64,000 bases of DNA from an uncultured Chitinophaga sp. (GCF_902168175.1 NZ_CABHOU010000059.1:186001-250000), one strand, 5' to 3'. Counted from the first letter of the stretch, positions 1 through 9,326 are shown. Translations and numbers: made by a program. The notes: a model not told the origin generated them from the letters alone.

Positions 1-1
1 T

Positions 2-694
2 TACCGCGACGAGGAAGAAGGCCAGAACCGCCGTCCGGACTGTATCCTGCGATTACCAGATGGCAAACACCTGGTGATTGACAGCAAGGTATCGCTTAAC
101 GCTTATGTAGAATATTTCAACGCCTCCGATCCCGGGCAGAAAAAGGAATCGCTGAAACAACTGGTCCGTAATATCACCGACCACATTGATATACTCGCTA
201 ACAAAAACTACCAGGCACTGGCAGGACTGCAAACACCAGATTTCGTGTTTATGTTCATGCACTTTGAATCGGCCCTCACGCTCGCCATGAACGAAAGCCC
301 TGATATATTCAACAGGGCCCTCGCACGTAAAATCGTGATCATCACCCCCACTACTCTTGTGGCTACTATGAAAGTTGTAAAACTGCTGTGGCAAAAAGAA
401 AACAGGGTAAAGAACGTGGAAGAGATTTTCCGCCAATGTGGCTTACTGTATGATAAGTTCGTGATGTTTACCGAAGAAATGCAAAAGGTGGGTAAAAGTC
501 TGGGGGATGCCAGCAGGGCTTATAAAGATGCGATGGACAGGCTGCGTGATGGCACGCGCAAAGGCGATACCATCATCGGTAAATTTCAACTGATCCAAAA
601 CCTGGAAGCAAAAACCACCAGGAAACTACCCGATAATATACTGAATGAAATTTCTATGCTGGATGATGATATTTATCCGGTGGTGAACAGATAG
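2..694 (+). CDS. rmuC: DNA recombination protein RmuC, C-terminal part (5' end outside window)
   Basis: The reading frame is open from base 2 and ends at TAG 692-694, giving the last 230 residues of a protein whose start lies before the window. The opening residues (RRPDCILRLPDGKHLVIDSK) match the conserved RmuC core, an endonuclease-fold domain thought to limit DNA inversions and rearrangements. The remainder is largely helical and charged, as in the family's C-terminal coiled region. An ATG at base 74 is internal to the conserved core and is not the start. The PhyH gene follows after 6 bases and is probably co-transcribed. The family call is firm; the molecular role of RmuC in this phylum is known only by homology. 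Confidence 0.88.
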   Translation, partial: YRDEEEGQNRRPDCILRLPDGKHLVIDSKVSLNAYVEYFNASDPGQKKESLKQLVRNITDHIDILANKNYQALAGLQTPDFVFMFMHFESALTLAMNESPDIFNRALARKIVIITPTTLVATMKVVKLLWQKENRVKNVEEIFRQCGLLYDKFVMFTEEMQKVGKSLGDASRAYKDAMDRLRDGTRKGDTIIGKFQLIQNLEAKTTRKLPDNILNEISMLDDDIYPVVNR

Positions 695-700
695 CTAGTC

Positions 701-1405
701 ATGGAACAACAAATACGGGAACAGGGATTCACGATAGTAAACGATATATACACCGCGGAAGAAGTAAAAGAAATGTTAACTGCCATCCATCAGGCAGACA
801 GCTCCCGCTCCACTTTTCGCCAGACAGACGATTTATTCGCCATCAGACAGGCACTGAAGGAAATACCTTCCCTATCTCCCATCATCTTTAATTATCGCCT
901 TAAAACGCTGATAAAGGAGGTTTTTGGCGGGAGATACTTTGTGGTGAAGTCAATTTACTTTGATAAACCCGGTAAATCCAACTGGTTTGTAGCCTGGCAC
1001 CAGGACCTCACCATCTCCGTAAAAGAAAAAACGGACGTAGAAGGCTACGGCCCCTGGACGGTGAAACAGGATCAGTATGCCGTGCAACCACCTCTTTCCA
1101 TACTGGAACAAAACTTCACAATTCGTATACACCTCGACGATACAAACGACCAGAATGGCGCGCTAAAGGTGGTGCCAGGTTCTCACAAGAAAGGAATATA
1201 CCGGCCTGAAACAATTAACTGGCAGGAAGAAACAGCGGTAAGCTGCCCCGTACCACAGGGAGGCATTATGATCATGAAGCCCTTGCTGTTGCACGCTTCT
1301 GGCCGCACACTAAATGAAAAGAACCGCCGCGTACTGCACATAGAATTCAGCCAAACAAGCCTCCCCGAGCCTTTCCAATGGGCCGAAAAAACAACCACCA
1401 TTTAA
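701..1405 (+). CDS. Phytanoyl-CoA dioxygenase (PhyH) family protein
   Basis: A 234-residue non-haem Fe(II)/2-oxoglutarate-dependent oxygenase of the PhyH type. The facial triad is visible as H100-x-D102 in the motif WHQD and H198 in LLLHASGRT, with Arg 209/210 placed to bind the 2-oxoglutarate carboxylate. A PGSHKKG segment around residue 160 is also typical of PhyH proteins. These enzymes hydroxylate small molecules or lipids in the cytoplasm; the substrate cannot be read from sequence. It begins 6 bases after rmuC, so it is probably in the same transcript. The start is the first ATG, at the residue where family alignments usually begin. Confidence 0.85.
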   Translation: MEQQIREQGFTIVNDIYTAEEVKEMLTAIHQADSSRSTFRQTDDLFAIRQALKEIPSLSPIIFNYRLKTLIKEVFGGRYFVVKSIYFDKPGKSNWFVAWHQDLTISVKEKTDVEGYGPWTVKQDQYAVQPPLSILEQNFTIRIHLDDTNDQNGALKVVPGSHKKGIYRPETINWQEETAVSCPVPQGGIMIMKPLLLHASGRTLNEKNRRVLHIEFSQTSLPEPFQWAEKTTTI

Positions 1406-1441
1406 AGAGCATCATCCCTTATCTTTATAGAAAATAAGAAG

Positions 1442-2368
1442 ATGCAAACAATACTTGGCGCAAATGGGGTAATAGGAAAGGAACTGTCGAAAGCACTCGT
1501 TCCCTACACCTCCGCAATTCGCCAGGTTAGCCGTAAGCCTCAAAAGGTAAATGCCACCGATGAAGTGTTTGCCGCCGACCTCACTGACTATCAGCAAACC
1601 TTAAAGGCAGTGGAAGGATCTTCTGTTACTTATCTTACTGTAGGACTCCGTTACCACTATAAAACATGGCAGCGCTTATGGCCACTGATCGTGCAAAACG
1701 TTATCAATGCCTGTAAAATAAGCGGTTCTAAACTGGTATTTTTTGATAATGTGTACATGTACGGTAAGGTAGATGGATGGATGACAGAGGAAACGCCGTA
1801 CAGGCCGGCAAGTAAGAAAGGAAAGATACGCACGATGATCGCACAAACGCTGCACGACGAAATGCAACGTGGCGCACTACCTGTTATAATAGCCAGGGCA
1901 GCCGACTTCTACGGACCTGGCGCAGAAAACAGTATACCTAATATACTCGTACTCAACAACCTGAATAAAGGTGCTAAGCCGCAATGGATGGGCGATTCAA
2001 ACACCCGTCACTCTTTTACTTATACACCGGATGCCTGCCGGGCAGTAGCCCTCCTGGGCAACACACCATCGGCCTACAACCAGGTATGGCACCTGCCCAC
2101 TGATAAAAATGCGCTTACCGGCAAAGAATTTATACGCGCCGCCTGCGAGATATATGGGAAAGAGACTAAATTCTCGGTATTACCCACCTGGATGCTGCGT
2201 TTAGCGGGCCTTTTTAAAGCAGAAATGGGAGAATTGGTGGAAATGATGTACCAGTACGACTACGACTATCTGTTTGACAGTTCGAAGTTTGAGAATGCCT
2301 TCCAATTTAAACCCACTACTTACCAGGAAGGCCTGAGAGCAACGGCTGCCCTTATGAAAAAGCATTAA
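1442..2368 (+). CDS. NAD-dependent epimerase/dehydratase-like (atypical SDR) protein
   Basis: A 308-residue Rossmann protein. The N-terminal LGANGVIGKEL holds the dinucleotide-binding glycines at residues 6, 9 and 12, and the DNVYMYGK segment near residue 100 corresponds to the SDR active-site region. It resembles the NAD-dependent epimerase/dehydratase family and nucleoside-sugar or alkene-oxide reductases with an extended fold. The substrate is unknown. It lies 36 bases after the PhyH gene and ends before a strong bidirectional terminator, so it may be the last gene of the rmuC-PhyH unit or have its own weak promoter (TATCTTTA at 1420-1427, 7 of 8 bases of TAnnTTTG). Confidence 0.75.
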   Translation: MQTILGANGVIGKELSKALVPYTSAIRQVSRKPQKVNATDEVFAADLTDYQQTLKAVEGSSVTYLTVGLRYHYKTWQRLWPLIVQNVINACKISGSKLVFFDNVYMYGKVDGWMTEETPYRPASKKGKIRTMIAQTLHDEMQRGALPVIIARAADFYGPGAENSIPNILVLNNLNKGAKPQWMGDSNTRHSFTYTPDACRAVALLGNTPSAYNQVWHLPTDKNALTGKEFIRAACEIYGKETKFSVLPTWMLRLAGLFKAEMGELVEMMYQYDYDYLFDSSKFENAFQFKPTTYQEGLRATAALMKKH

Positions 2369-2374
2369 GCAAAA

Positions 2375-2402
2375 AGCCCGCTGCATGGCAGCGGGCTTTT
2401 TG
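2375..2402. terminator. Bidirectional intrinsic terminator
   Basis: AGCCCGCTGC and GCAGCGGGCT form a perfect 10-bp stem with a 3-base loop. It is flanked by A5 on the left and T5 on the right, so it can end transcription of the epimerase-like gene and of the convergent desaturase gene. Confidence 0.9.
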
Positions 2403-2418
2403 CTTATATATGTTATAC

Positions 2419-3498
2419 TCACGCGAAAGCGGGCTTTTTACCTAATTCTTTTAAAAACCTGAAGTGGGATACAACCGCACTTGTCATCGTTGGCATGCAA
2501 TGGTAGTCAAGGTTATGCTTTTTACATTCGGCTGCTACAATCTTACTTAACGCAGGATAGTGTACATGGCTGATACGGGGGAACAGGTGATGTTCTACCT
2601 GGTAATTTAAACCACCTACGTACCAGGAAATGATTTTATTGTCGGGAGCAAAGTTCGAAGTCGTTTTGATCTGGTGTACTGCCCACTCGCTCTCTATCTG
2701 TGTATCGGCAATACCTGCCACCTCAAACTCTGTTTCTTCCACCACATGCGCCAGCTGGAACACTACGGCAAGTGTAAACCCAAGGGTAATGTGCATAGCG
2801 CTAAATCCTACAAGCCAGGCTTTCCAGCCTACTAATACGATTGGCAGCGCTACATAAAAAGCCACGTATAAGATTTTGCTAAGCCAAAAAAGGAAATGGT
2901 CCTGGGCCGACATTGTTTTAAGTGGTGTATTGTGTACTTTTTTGCCGAGGTATTTCTGGAAGTCGTTGATGAAAGTCCAGGCGAAAGAGCTGATAGCGTA
3001 CATTAAAGGTACATACAGGTGCTGTATGCGGTGTACCGGCACCCAGCGCTGCGTTTGGCAATGACGCATAAGCGGGCTTTTCGCGATATCATCATCTATA
3101 CCATCTACGTTAGTGTACGTATGGTGAATGATGTTGTGTTTATGTTTCCAGATAAAGGAATTACCACCAAGGGCGTTCAGGGTGAGGCCCAGGGTGTCAT
3201 TTACCCAGTTTTTTGTAGAATAACTGCCGTGCAAGGCATCATGCATTACATTAAAGCCGATGCTCGCCAGTATAAGGCCCAGCATGGAGCAGAGCACGAT
3301 ACCCACAATCGCTGGCATGCTAACAGTAAGCACCACCACATAAATGGCAATAGCAGCAGGGATAAGTATAGCCGTTTTATGATACAACCTCCAGTTGCCT
3401 GTCCTTCTCAACTTCGTCTCCTCAAAATATGCATCAACAGACGCTTTCAGAGATTGAAAAAAAACCGCATTCTTGTTGTTAAAGGTAACTTTTGACAT
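2419..3498 (-). CDS. Fatty acid desaturase (membrane, acyl-lipid/acyl-CoA type)
   Basis: A 359-residue integral-membrane desaturase with the three histidine boxes of the di-iron family: H86-DAL-H90, H121-x3-H125-H126 (HNIIHHTY) and a late QVEHH motif, the form seen in front-end and linear-chain desaturases. Hydrophobic segments sit around residues 43-85 and 205-255. It inserts double bonds into membrane acyl chains using molecular oxygen, probably with ferredoxin or cytochrome b5-like donors. I place the start at the ATG at 3498 (MSKVTF) rather than 21 bases upstream, because the longer form adds only a short unconserved stretch. Its -7 box is near 3623-3630. Confidence 0.88.
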   Translation of the reverse strand: MSKVTFNNKNAVFFQSLKASVDAYFEETKLRRTGNWRLYHKTAILIPAAIAIYVVVLTVSMPAIVGIVLCSMLGLILASIGFNVMHDALHGSYSTKNWVNDTLGLTLNALGGNSFIWKHKHNIIHHTYTNVDGIDDDIAKSPLMRHCQTQRWVPVHRIQHLYVPLMYAISSFAWTFINDFQKYLGKKVHNTPLKTMSAQDHFLFWLSKILYVAFYVALPIVLVGWKAWLVGFSAMHITLGFTLAVVFQLAHVVEETEFEVAGIADTQIESEWAVHQIKTTSNFAPDNKIISWYVGGLNYQVEHHLFPRISHVHYPALSKIVAAECKKHNLDYHCMPTMTSAVVSHFRFLKELGKKPAFA

Positions 3499-3622
3499 TT
3501 GTAACAATTGGACCGGCATTGCTGTATTTTACCGGCATTAATAATTCAGGTTTTTGTAAGGCTAGTTAGCTTGACTCTCTCTGGTCTCCACCATCAATAA
3601 ACTGCGCAATCTAAATATCCTA

Positions 3623-3630
3623 CAAAGATA
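3623..3630 (-). promoter_or_regulatory. Probable -7 box of the desaturase gene
   Basis: Read on the minus strand this is TATCTTTG, an exact match to the Bacteroidota -7 consensus TAnnTTTG. No clear -33 TTTG lies at the right distance. It would leave a leader of about 118 bases. Confidence 0.5.
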
Positions 3631-3728
3631 GTATTTTAATCCTATGTGAAGATTATTTACCTATGAATTGTGATTAAATTAACAGCCATTGTACGACTTT
3701 ATTAGCAGGTAAACATCCTTAGGATTGG

Positions 3729-3755
3729 TATCTTTGATAACGCAAAATAAAGGAG
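3729..3755 (+). promoter_or_regulatory. -7 box and Shine-Dalgarno of the amidotransferase operon
   Basis: TATCTTTG at 3729-3736 matches TAnnTTTG exactly. AGGAG at 3751-3755 sits 5 bases before the ATG at 3761, an unusually good Shine-Dalgarno for this phylum, where most genes lack one. Together they support the chosen start. Confidence 0.6.
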
Positions 3756-3760
3756 ACTAA

Positions 3761-4441
3761 ATGCACATTCATTATTTTCAGCACGTTCCCTTCGAAGGGC
3801 TCGGTTGTATTGCAGACTGGATAAGCCGTAAAGGTCATAAAGTAAGCGTAACCCGCTGGTATGCCAACGATACCCCTCCCCCATTGGCCGAAACAGACTG
3901 GCTTATTATAATGGGAGGCCCAATGGGAGTTTACGATCAGGACAAATACCCCTGGCTCGAAACCGAAAAAAACTATATACGTGATGCCATACAACAAGGT
4001 AAACGGGTACTGGGCATTTGCCTGGGCGCTCAGCTTGTTGCAGCGGCACTGGACGCCAAAGTATATCCCAATCAGCAAAAAGAAATAGGCTGGTTTCCGG
4101 TACACTTCGAAAAAACAGCACCACTGGCCGATTTCATGCCTGTTACGGCTACCGTTTTCCACTGGCATGGCGATACATTTGACCTGCCCGAAAATTCGGC
4201 ACTGTTTGCTTCTACACCCGCCTGCCGCCACCAGGCCTTCGTTTACGGCGATAAAACGGTGGGACTCCAGTTTCACTTTGAAGCTACAGAGGCTTCTGTA
4301 GCAGAAATGCTGGAACACGGACAGTCAGAACTGGTGGAAGATACTTATATTCAGCGTGCGGAAGAGATAGTAGCGGGCAACGGGCACATTGCGCTCAATA
4401 ACCAATTGATGTTTAGTTTGTTAGACAGAATGGAGAAATAA
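3761..4441 (+). CDS. Class I glutamine amidotransferase-like protein
   Basis: A 226-residue stand-alone class I amidotransferase domain. The nucleophile is C87 in GICLGAQL, and the partner residues are H172 and E174 in QFHFEA, so the catalytic triad is intact. The GGPMGVYD segment near residue 52 is the usual oxyanion-region motif. Proteins of this type resemble the GMP-synthase amidotransferase domain or gamma-glutamyl hydrolases acting on free metabolites. No synthetase partner lies nearby. It is the first gene of a two-gene operon with the flavin reductase that follows 4 bases later. The precise substrate is not known. Confidence 0.83.
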   Translation: MHIHYFQHVPFEGLGCIADWISRKGHKVSVTRWYANDTPPPLAETDWLIIMGGPMGVYDQDKYPWLETEKNYIRDAIQQGKRVLGICLGAQLVAAALDAKVYPNQQKEIGWFPVHFEKTAPLADFMPVTATVFHWHGDTFDLPENSALFASTPACRHQAFVYGDKTVGLQFHFEATEASVAEMLEHGQSELVEDTYIQRAEEIVAGNGHIALNNQLMFSLLDRMEK

Positions 4442-4445
4442 CAAT

Positions 4446-5420
4446 ATGAAAAAAGTACAGTTACTGATCGTTGGCGGAGGGCCTATCGGACTGGCCTGCG
4501 CACTTGCAGCACAAAAAGAGGGAATTGATTACGTGGTGATTGAAAAGGGCTGCCTGGTAAACTCGCTGTACCACTACCCGCTTAACATGACGTTTTTCTC
4601 CACTTCTGAAAGACTGGAAATCGGCGGCATACCTTTCGTATCCATCAACCCTAAACCTACACGCCCCGAAGCCATGGAGTATTACCGGCGCGTGGCGACT
4701 TCCAAAGAGTTGAATGTAAACCTGTTCGAAGAAGTACAAGAGGTAACGCCCAAGACTGACCACTATATCGTCAGCACCTCGAAGGCCACCTACGAAGCAC
4801 AGTTCGTGATCATCGCCACCGGCTTCTATGATATTCCAAACCTGTTAAACGTACCCGGCGAAGAATTGCCGAAGGTAACACACTATTATAGAGAACCTCA
4901 CTTCTACGCCATGCAGCACGTACTGGTGGTGGGCGCTAACAACTCCTCTGTAGATGCGGCCCTGGAAACCTATCGCAAAGGGGCACACGTTACCATGGTC
5001 ATCCGCGAAGGCGAAATCGGCAAAAGAGTAAAATATTGGGTAAAGCCGGATATTGAAAACCGTATCAGCGAAGGCTCGATTACAGCATACTTCCATTCTT
5101 CCCTCACCGCTATCCGTGAAACAGAAGTAGATATCACCACGCCAGGCGGTGTTGTGACTATCCCGAACGACTATGTGTTGGCTATGACGGGCTACCAGCC
5201 CAACTTCGCTTTCCTTGAAAAATGTGGAGTGCAATTATCGGCTGACCTTAAGAAATACCCGACCTATAGCAGCGAAACCATGGAAACCAACCTGGGTAAC
5301 ATTTACCTGGCCGGCGTGGTTTGCGGTGGTATGGACACACACGTATGGTTCATCGAAAACTCGAGGGAACATGCCGACAGGATACTGGCTAATATTGCTG
5401 ATAAACTCGGGCTTAAATAA
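4446..5420 (+). CDS. YpdA family (bacillithiol-disulfide-reductase-like) FAD/NAD(P)H oxidoreductase
   Basis: A 324-residue flavoprotein with an N-terminal FAD site (VGGGPIG, residues 9-15) and a second dinucleotide site in VVGANNSSVDAAL around residue 160. Unlike thioredoxin reductase it has no CxxC redox pair, which is the mark of the YpdA/Bdr family. That family reduces bacillithiol disulfide in Firmicutes and occurs widely in Bacteroidota. It would act in the cytoplasm in thiol redox balance. It is co-transcribed with the amidotransferase upstream. Its 3' end overlaps the end of the convergent murB gene by 8 bases. Confidence 0.85.
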   Translation: MKKVQLLIVGGGPIGLACALAAQKEGIDYVVIEKGCLVNSLYHYPLNMTFFSTSERLEIGGIPFVSINPKPTRPEAMEYYRRVATSKELNVNLFEEVQEVTPKTDHYIVSTSKATYEAQFVIIATGFYDIPNLLNVPGEELPKVTHYYREPHFYAMQHVLVVGANNSSVDAALETYRKGAHVTMVIREGEIGKRVKYWVKPDIENRISEGSITAYFHSSLTAIRETEVDITTPGGVVTIPNDYVLAMTGYQPNFAFLEKCGVQLSADLKKYPTYSSETMETNLGNIYLAGVVCGGMDTHVWFIENSREHADRILANIADKLGLK

Positions 5421-6429
5421 TATTCACTTCCCGCTCCAGGTCTACGCCGAACTTGGCTTTTACCGTGCTTAATACGTAAGTAGAAAGATCGTATATCTCA
5501 GATCCCGTGGCATTGCCGTAATTCACCAATACCAGCGCCTGTTTGGCGTGTACACCGGCATCGCCTGTACGGTATCCCTTCAGTCCACACTGATCGATAA
5601 GCCAGCCTGCCGCCAGCTTGTAATGTCCGCCAGCCAAAGGATAAGCTACAACATCAGGAAAAGCGGCTTTTAAGGTTTCGTATTGCGCACTGCTGATCTC
5701 CGGATTTTTAAAGAAACTGCCTGCATTCCCAATCTCTGCCGGGTTAGGCAGTTTGGAACTTCGGATATTGATCACCGCCTGACTGATGGACTGTAAAGAC
5801 AACTGGGTGATGCCCATGTGTGCCAACTCCTGCTCAATGGCGCCGTAAGTGGTATTAAAATGATGTTTTTTATGGAGACGGTACACCACCGACATAATCG
5901 CGAACTGGCCTTTGTACTGGCGCTTGAACACACTTTCACGATACCCGAAATCGCAGGCGTCCTTGTTAAAGTTCACTACCGCATGATCGTTCATGTGATA
6001 AGCCGACAACTCGTAGAACGTATCCTTAATCTCTGCGCCATAAGCCCCTATGTTCTGCATAGGACTGGCACCCACGTTGCCAGGAATAAGTGAAAGATTT
6101 TCGAGTCCGGCGAGGTTGTGCTGGATGCAGTACTGCACAAAGCCGTGCCAGTTTTCACCAGCTCCTGCCTGTATATACACATGCTCATCGTCTTCCTTTA
6201 TGGCATGAATACCTTTAATATCATTCTTCAGCACCAGGCCGTCAAAGTCCTTTGTGAGCAATATATTACTGCCGCCGCCCAGTATCATCCGGGGTACATC
6301 TTTCCATTCTTCACTCTCCAGTATTTCCCGAAGGGCCTCTTTGGAGTCAAAACTGGTAAAATAGCGTGCTTTGGCATCAATGCCGAAGGTATTGTAAGGT
6401 TTCAGCGAAACATTTTGTGATATCGTCAT
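5413..6429 (-). CDS. murB: UDP-N-acetylenolpyruvoylglucosamine reductase MurB
   Basis: A 338-residue type I (E. coli-like length) MurB, the FAD enzyme that reduces UDP-GlcNAc-enolpyruvate to UDP-MurNAc in cytoplasmic peptidoglycan synthesis. FAD-binding motifs YNTFGI, GGGSNIL and IPGNVGASPMQNIGAYG are present, and GNAGSFFKNP carries the catalytic serine. The open frame extends up to 6732, but that extension runs over the divergent neighbour and has no MurB features. The ATG at 6429 (MTISQN) directly precedes the conserved core and is the start. The gene ends convergently within the last 8 bases of the YpdA-like gene. Confidence 0.95.
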   Translation of the reverse strand: MTISQNVSLKPYNTFGIDAKARYFTSFDSKEALREILESEEWKDVPRMILGGGSNILLTKDFDGLVLKNDIKGIHAIKEDDEHVYIQAGAGENWHGFVQYCIQHNLAGLENLSLIPGNVGASPMQNIGAYGAEIKDTFYELSAYHMNDHAVVNFNKDACDFGYRESVFKRQYKGQFAIMSVVYRLHKKHHFNTTYGAIEQELAHMGITQLSLQSISQAVINIRSSKLPNPAEIGNAGSFFKNPEISSAQYETLKAAFPDVVAYPLAGGHYKLAAGWLIDQCGLKGYRTGDAGVHAKQALVLVNYGNATGSEIYDLSTYVLSTVKAKFGVDLEREVNII

Positions 6430-6487
6430 AAAGGCGCGTTCAAAAATCCTATCTTTAGTAAACCAGACAAAGATAATTAACAAAACT

Positions 6488-7159
6488 ATGTCACACACAG
6501 CCATTGTGATAGGCGCCACCGGGCTCACCGGCAGCTGCCTGGTAACCACACTTCTGAGCGATCCTGCGTTTTCCGTAGTAAAAGCTGTTGGCCGAAAGCC
6601 GATGCCGCTGGAACATCCCAGGCTGCAAAACATTACATTGTCTTTTGCAGATACTGCCGCGCTGCAGGAAGCATTGCACGGCGATGCTCTCTTTTGCTGC
6701 ATAGGTACCACTATTAAAAAAGCGGGCAGCAAGAAAGCCTTTATGGAAGTAGACCTTGATATACCGCTTCGTTGTGCCGAAGTGGCAAAACGTAATGGCG
6801 TAAAACAGTTCCTGCTGATTTCGGCTATTGGCGCTAATGCCGCTGCCCGTAATTTCTACCTTCGTATAAAAGGTCAGACAGAGCAGGGCGTGGCACGCAG
6901 TGGATTCGAAAGCACACATATCTTCCGCCCGTCTTTTATCCTCGGCGAACGCCAGGAATTCCGCCTGGGTGAACAGATAGGGAAAGGACTGATGGCCATG
7001 ACCACTTTCCTGCTCCAGGGTAAATTGAAAAAATACAGGGGCATTGAAGCAGCGGTGATTGCCGATGCCATGCGAAAAATTGCGCTGCAGCAGGTAAAAG
7101 GCACCCATATCTACGAATCAGACGAAATACAGTCTATTTCAGATAACAGTCCTGCTTAA
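6488..7159 (+). CDS. NAD(P)H-binding Rossmann protein (HTATIP2/epimerase-like)
   Basis: A 223-residue atypical short-chain dehydrogenase. The N terminus VIGATGLTGSCL carries the glycine-rich cofactor loop, and the body (LFCCIGTT, LLISAIGA, IFRPSFILGER) fits the NAD(P)H-binding family that includes HTATIP2-like oxidoreductases. Its reaction is unknown. It is divergent from murB, 58 bases away, and is followed 41 bases later by the DUF3857 gene on the same strand. Confidence 0.75.
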   Translation: MSHTAIVIGATGLTGSCLVTTLLSDPAFSVVKAVGRKPMPLEHPRLQNITLSFADTAALQEALHGDALFCCIGTTIKKAGSKKAFMEVDLDIPLRCAEVAKRNGVKQFLLISAIGANAAARNFYLRIKGQTEQGVARSGFESTHIFRPSFILGERQEFRLGEQIGKGLMAMTTFLLQGKLKKYRGIEAAVIADAMRKIALQQVKGTHIYESDEIQSISDNSPA

Positions 7160-7200
7160 TGACCTTTTTTCCTTAATTTGACGCAGCTTTGGAGACGCGT

Positions 7201-9189
7201 ATGAAGAAACTTATCCTAAACATTGCCTGCCTGATATGCCTTGCGCTGCCCATTACCCTGCAGGCCCAGATTAACCGGTATTTGCCCGGCACCTGGAAAG
7301 ACAAGGTGGCACCCACCGTTATCACCGATAGTTCCCTGTTAAGCGACGACTTCACCATCCTGAACTACAGCGTGGTTTGCAGCTTTGTGCTTACACCTAA
7401 CGAAGAAGAGGCAAACGTAACCTATAGCCGCTACGAATACCGGCACATACGTATCAATACCGTAAAAGCATCGGACAGCCTTACGAACATTATTATCACG
7501 ATTCGCCCAAATGAGTCGATAAACTATATGCGCGGCCGCATTATTAAGCCTAATGGCGAAATCAGCGAGCTGGCCGGACAAATGGATTATGTCAAAAGCG
7601 GCAACGGCGTAACAAATGGTATACTTACCATCGACCCAATGGAGCCTGGCAGCGAGTTAGAATACGAAACCAAAATATTTGTTACCAAAGACTTCGCAGG
7701 CTCTGAATTCTTTCAGAGCGATTATCCCATGCTGGAATCGCACTTCAAAATTCTCTATCCAAAAAAATATGCCATAAGAACGGTTAGCCGTAATGATTAT
7801 CCCGAGCCGAAAAAGAAAACGGGCGCAACTTACGACAGTTACGAGGCCTCCACAGGTTATGTAGCACCCAAAAAAGTATATACTTACAACTATCGCACGC
7901 CGCTGTTGAAGGGCATTGACTTTTCACTGTACCGGTTTGTAACCAATACAGAACGCAGGCGGAACGATACGTTGGATTATACCTGGCAGCAATTTGGCGA
8001 CGAGCAGTTCTACAAATACTTCTATCTCGAAAAAGCGGAGTTTGCCAAATTGCAGAAAGAACTTGACAGTTGGGCTTTTCTGAAACAGCAAAAGTCACTG
8101 CCACTACTGGTTTACCAGATCGAACATTTTATCAAAAATAAATACACGATACTTGAAACGGTAGATACTCCGCAACTGTCAGACATTACCTCCATTCTTC
8201 GTAACAAATATGCGAGCAGGGCGGGTATCACCAAACTGATGGCCGCAGTATTTTACATGATGCAGATCCGCTGCCAGCTGATGATTACTGCCGATCGCGA
8301 CCAGGTACCGCTGGACAGCAATATTGCACGTTACGGAGATGCCAAAAATGTATTACTTTATTTCCCCGATATCAAACAGGCCATGGCACCGGGCGAAAAA
8401 GCCTATCAAACGCCCTACTATCCGCCTATGTGGAGCAATATAGAAAGCGTGGTATGCAGCGATACACTTATAGACAACGTATCGAAAGTAAAAGTAAGTT
8501 TCATGAAAACACCGTTGCCCGACTACGCCTCCAGCGGTATGCGCAACGAAACTGAAATATGGCTTACAGACACGCCGGGCACGGCCAGATTGCGCACAGT
8601 GCAACAGTTTTCGGGCTTTGCAGATGCACAGGTTAAAACCGTCATTGCAGATGTGGAAGTTGATCCTAAAACAAGTTTTAACGCCTTCATCCTGTTAAAG
8701 CCAGAACGGAATAACATCATTAGCGTAGAACCTCAAAATATGAAATGGTCGCCGGTGAGCATGAGCGCCCCTTTCACACTTAACAGCACCTATCTCATGC
8801 CATCATTTGCACTGGAAATGAACGGCCTTCTTACGCTCAGAACGGGCGCACTGCTGGCTTACCAATATCAGCCTACACAGAAACTGCCACCGGCCGGCGA
8901 ACCGGTAAACCTGATGTACCCCTGCTATTTCGAACGAAAAGTAATCGTTCATTTACCCAAGGGCTACAAGGTGAAAAATGCGGCGGAATTCAATGCCGAT
9001 CTTTCCAACATCGATCCTAATACCGGCCTTAAATGTACTATCCGCCAGGATGGCAACGTGGTCACCATTTTCATGATGGAATGGTACAAACATTCTTTGT
9101 TGGAAGGCAAATCACGCCAGGCATTTGACAAAATAGCCAATACCGTTACAAGTTATAGGCTGAAAGACCTGGTACTGGAAAAAGAATAA
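7201..9189 (+). CDS. DUF3857 domain-containing secreted protein (transglutaminase-like)
   Basis: A 662-residue exported protein. A Sec signal peptide (MKKLILNIACLICLALPI followed by TLQAQ) ends near residue 23. The next ~180 residues match the DUF3857 domain common in Bacteroidota, and the centre (about 280-380) aligns with the transglutaminase-like fold that usually follows it. I do not see a complete Cys-His-Asp triad: the segment around residue 350 (ASRAGITKLMAAVFYMM) lacks the usual catalytic Cys, so it may be inactive. A DUF3858-like tail ends the protein. A TTG 12 bases upstream is in frame, but the ATG starts the signal peptide. Role unknown; probably periplasmic. Confidence 0.75.
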   Translation: MKKLILNIACLICLALPITLQAQINRYLPGTWKDKVAPTVITDSSLLSDDFTILNYSVVCSFVLTPNEEEANVTYSRYEYRHIRINTVKASDSLTNIIITIRPNESINYMRGRIIKPNGEISELAGQMDYVKSGNGVTNGILTIDPMEPGSELEYETKIFVTKDFAGSEFFQSDYPMLESHFKILYPKKYAIRTVSRNDYPEPKKKTGATYDSYEASTGYVAPKKVYTYNYRTPLLKGIDFSLYRFVTNTERRRNDTLDYTWQQFGDEQFYKYFYLEKAEFAKLQKELDSWAFLKQQKSLPLLVYQIEHFIKNKYTILETVDTPQLSDITSILRNKYASRAGITKLMAAVFYMMQIRCQLMITADRDQVPLDSNIARYGDAKNVLLYFPDIKQAMAPGEKAYQTPYYPPMWSNIESVVCSDTLIDNVSKVKVSFMKTPLPDYASSGMRNETEIWLTDTPGTARLRTVQQFSGFADAQVKTVIADVEVDPKTSFNAFILLKPERNNIISVEPQNMKWSPVSMSAPFTLNSTYLMPSFALEMNGLLTLRTGALLAYQYQPTQKLPPAGEPVNLMYPCYFERKVIVHLPKGYKVKNAAEFNADLSNIDPNTGLKCTIRQDGNVVTIFMMEWYKHSLLEGKSRQAFDKIANTVTSYRLKDLVLEKE

Positions 9190-9216
9190 TTAAGGGGAAC
9201 AGGCAGCAGTACACTA

Positions 9217-9267
9217 TTCAGCCGCCGTTGTGTCACTCCCTTCAGCGGCTATAACAACATTGGGCAA
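9217..9267. repeat. Dispersed 51-bp palindromic repeat, copy 1
   Basis: This 51-bp segment matches 21881-21931 at 48 of 51 positions. It contains the inverted arms GCCGTTG and CAGCGGC around a 12-base loop, with one G-U pair where copy 2 is perfect. A second small palindrome ACATTGGGCAATGT follows at 9257-9270. It lies between the DUF3857 gene and the convergent priA and resembles a REP-type element. Confidence 0.7.
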
Positions 9268-9326
9268 TGTGTACCGGGCTAACTTTCCTAATCCGTATCA
9301 GCGATGTATATACCGCCACCAAGCAC

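Noticed and set aside
5413..6732. MurB with a 101-residue N-terminal extension
   Set aside because: The extra part overlaps the divergent neighbour, lacks conserved features, and a well-placed ATG precedes the core.
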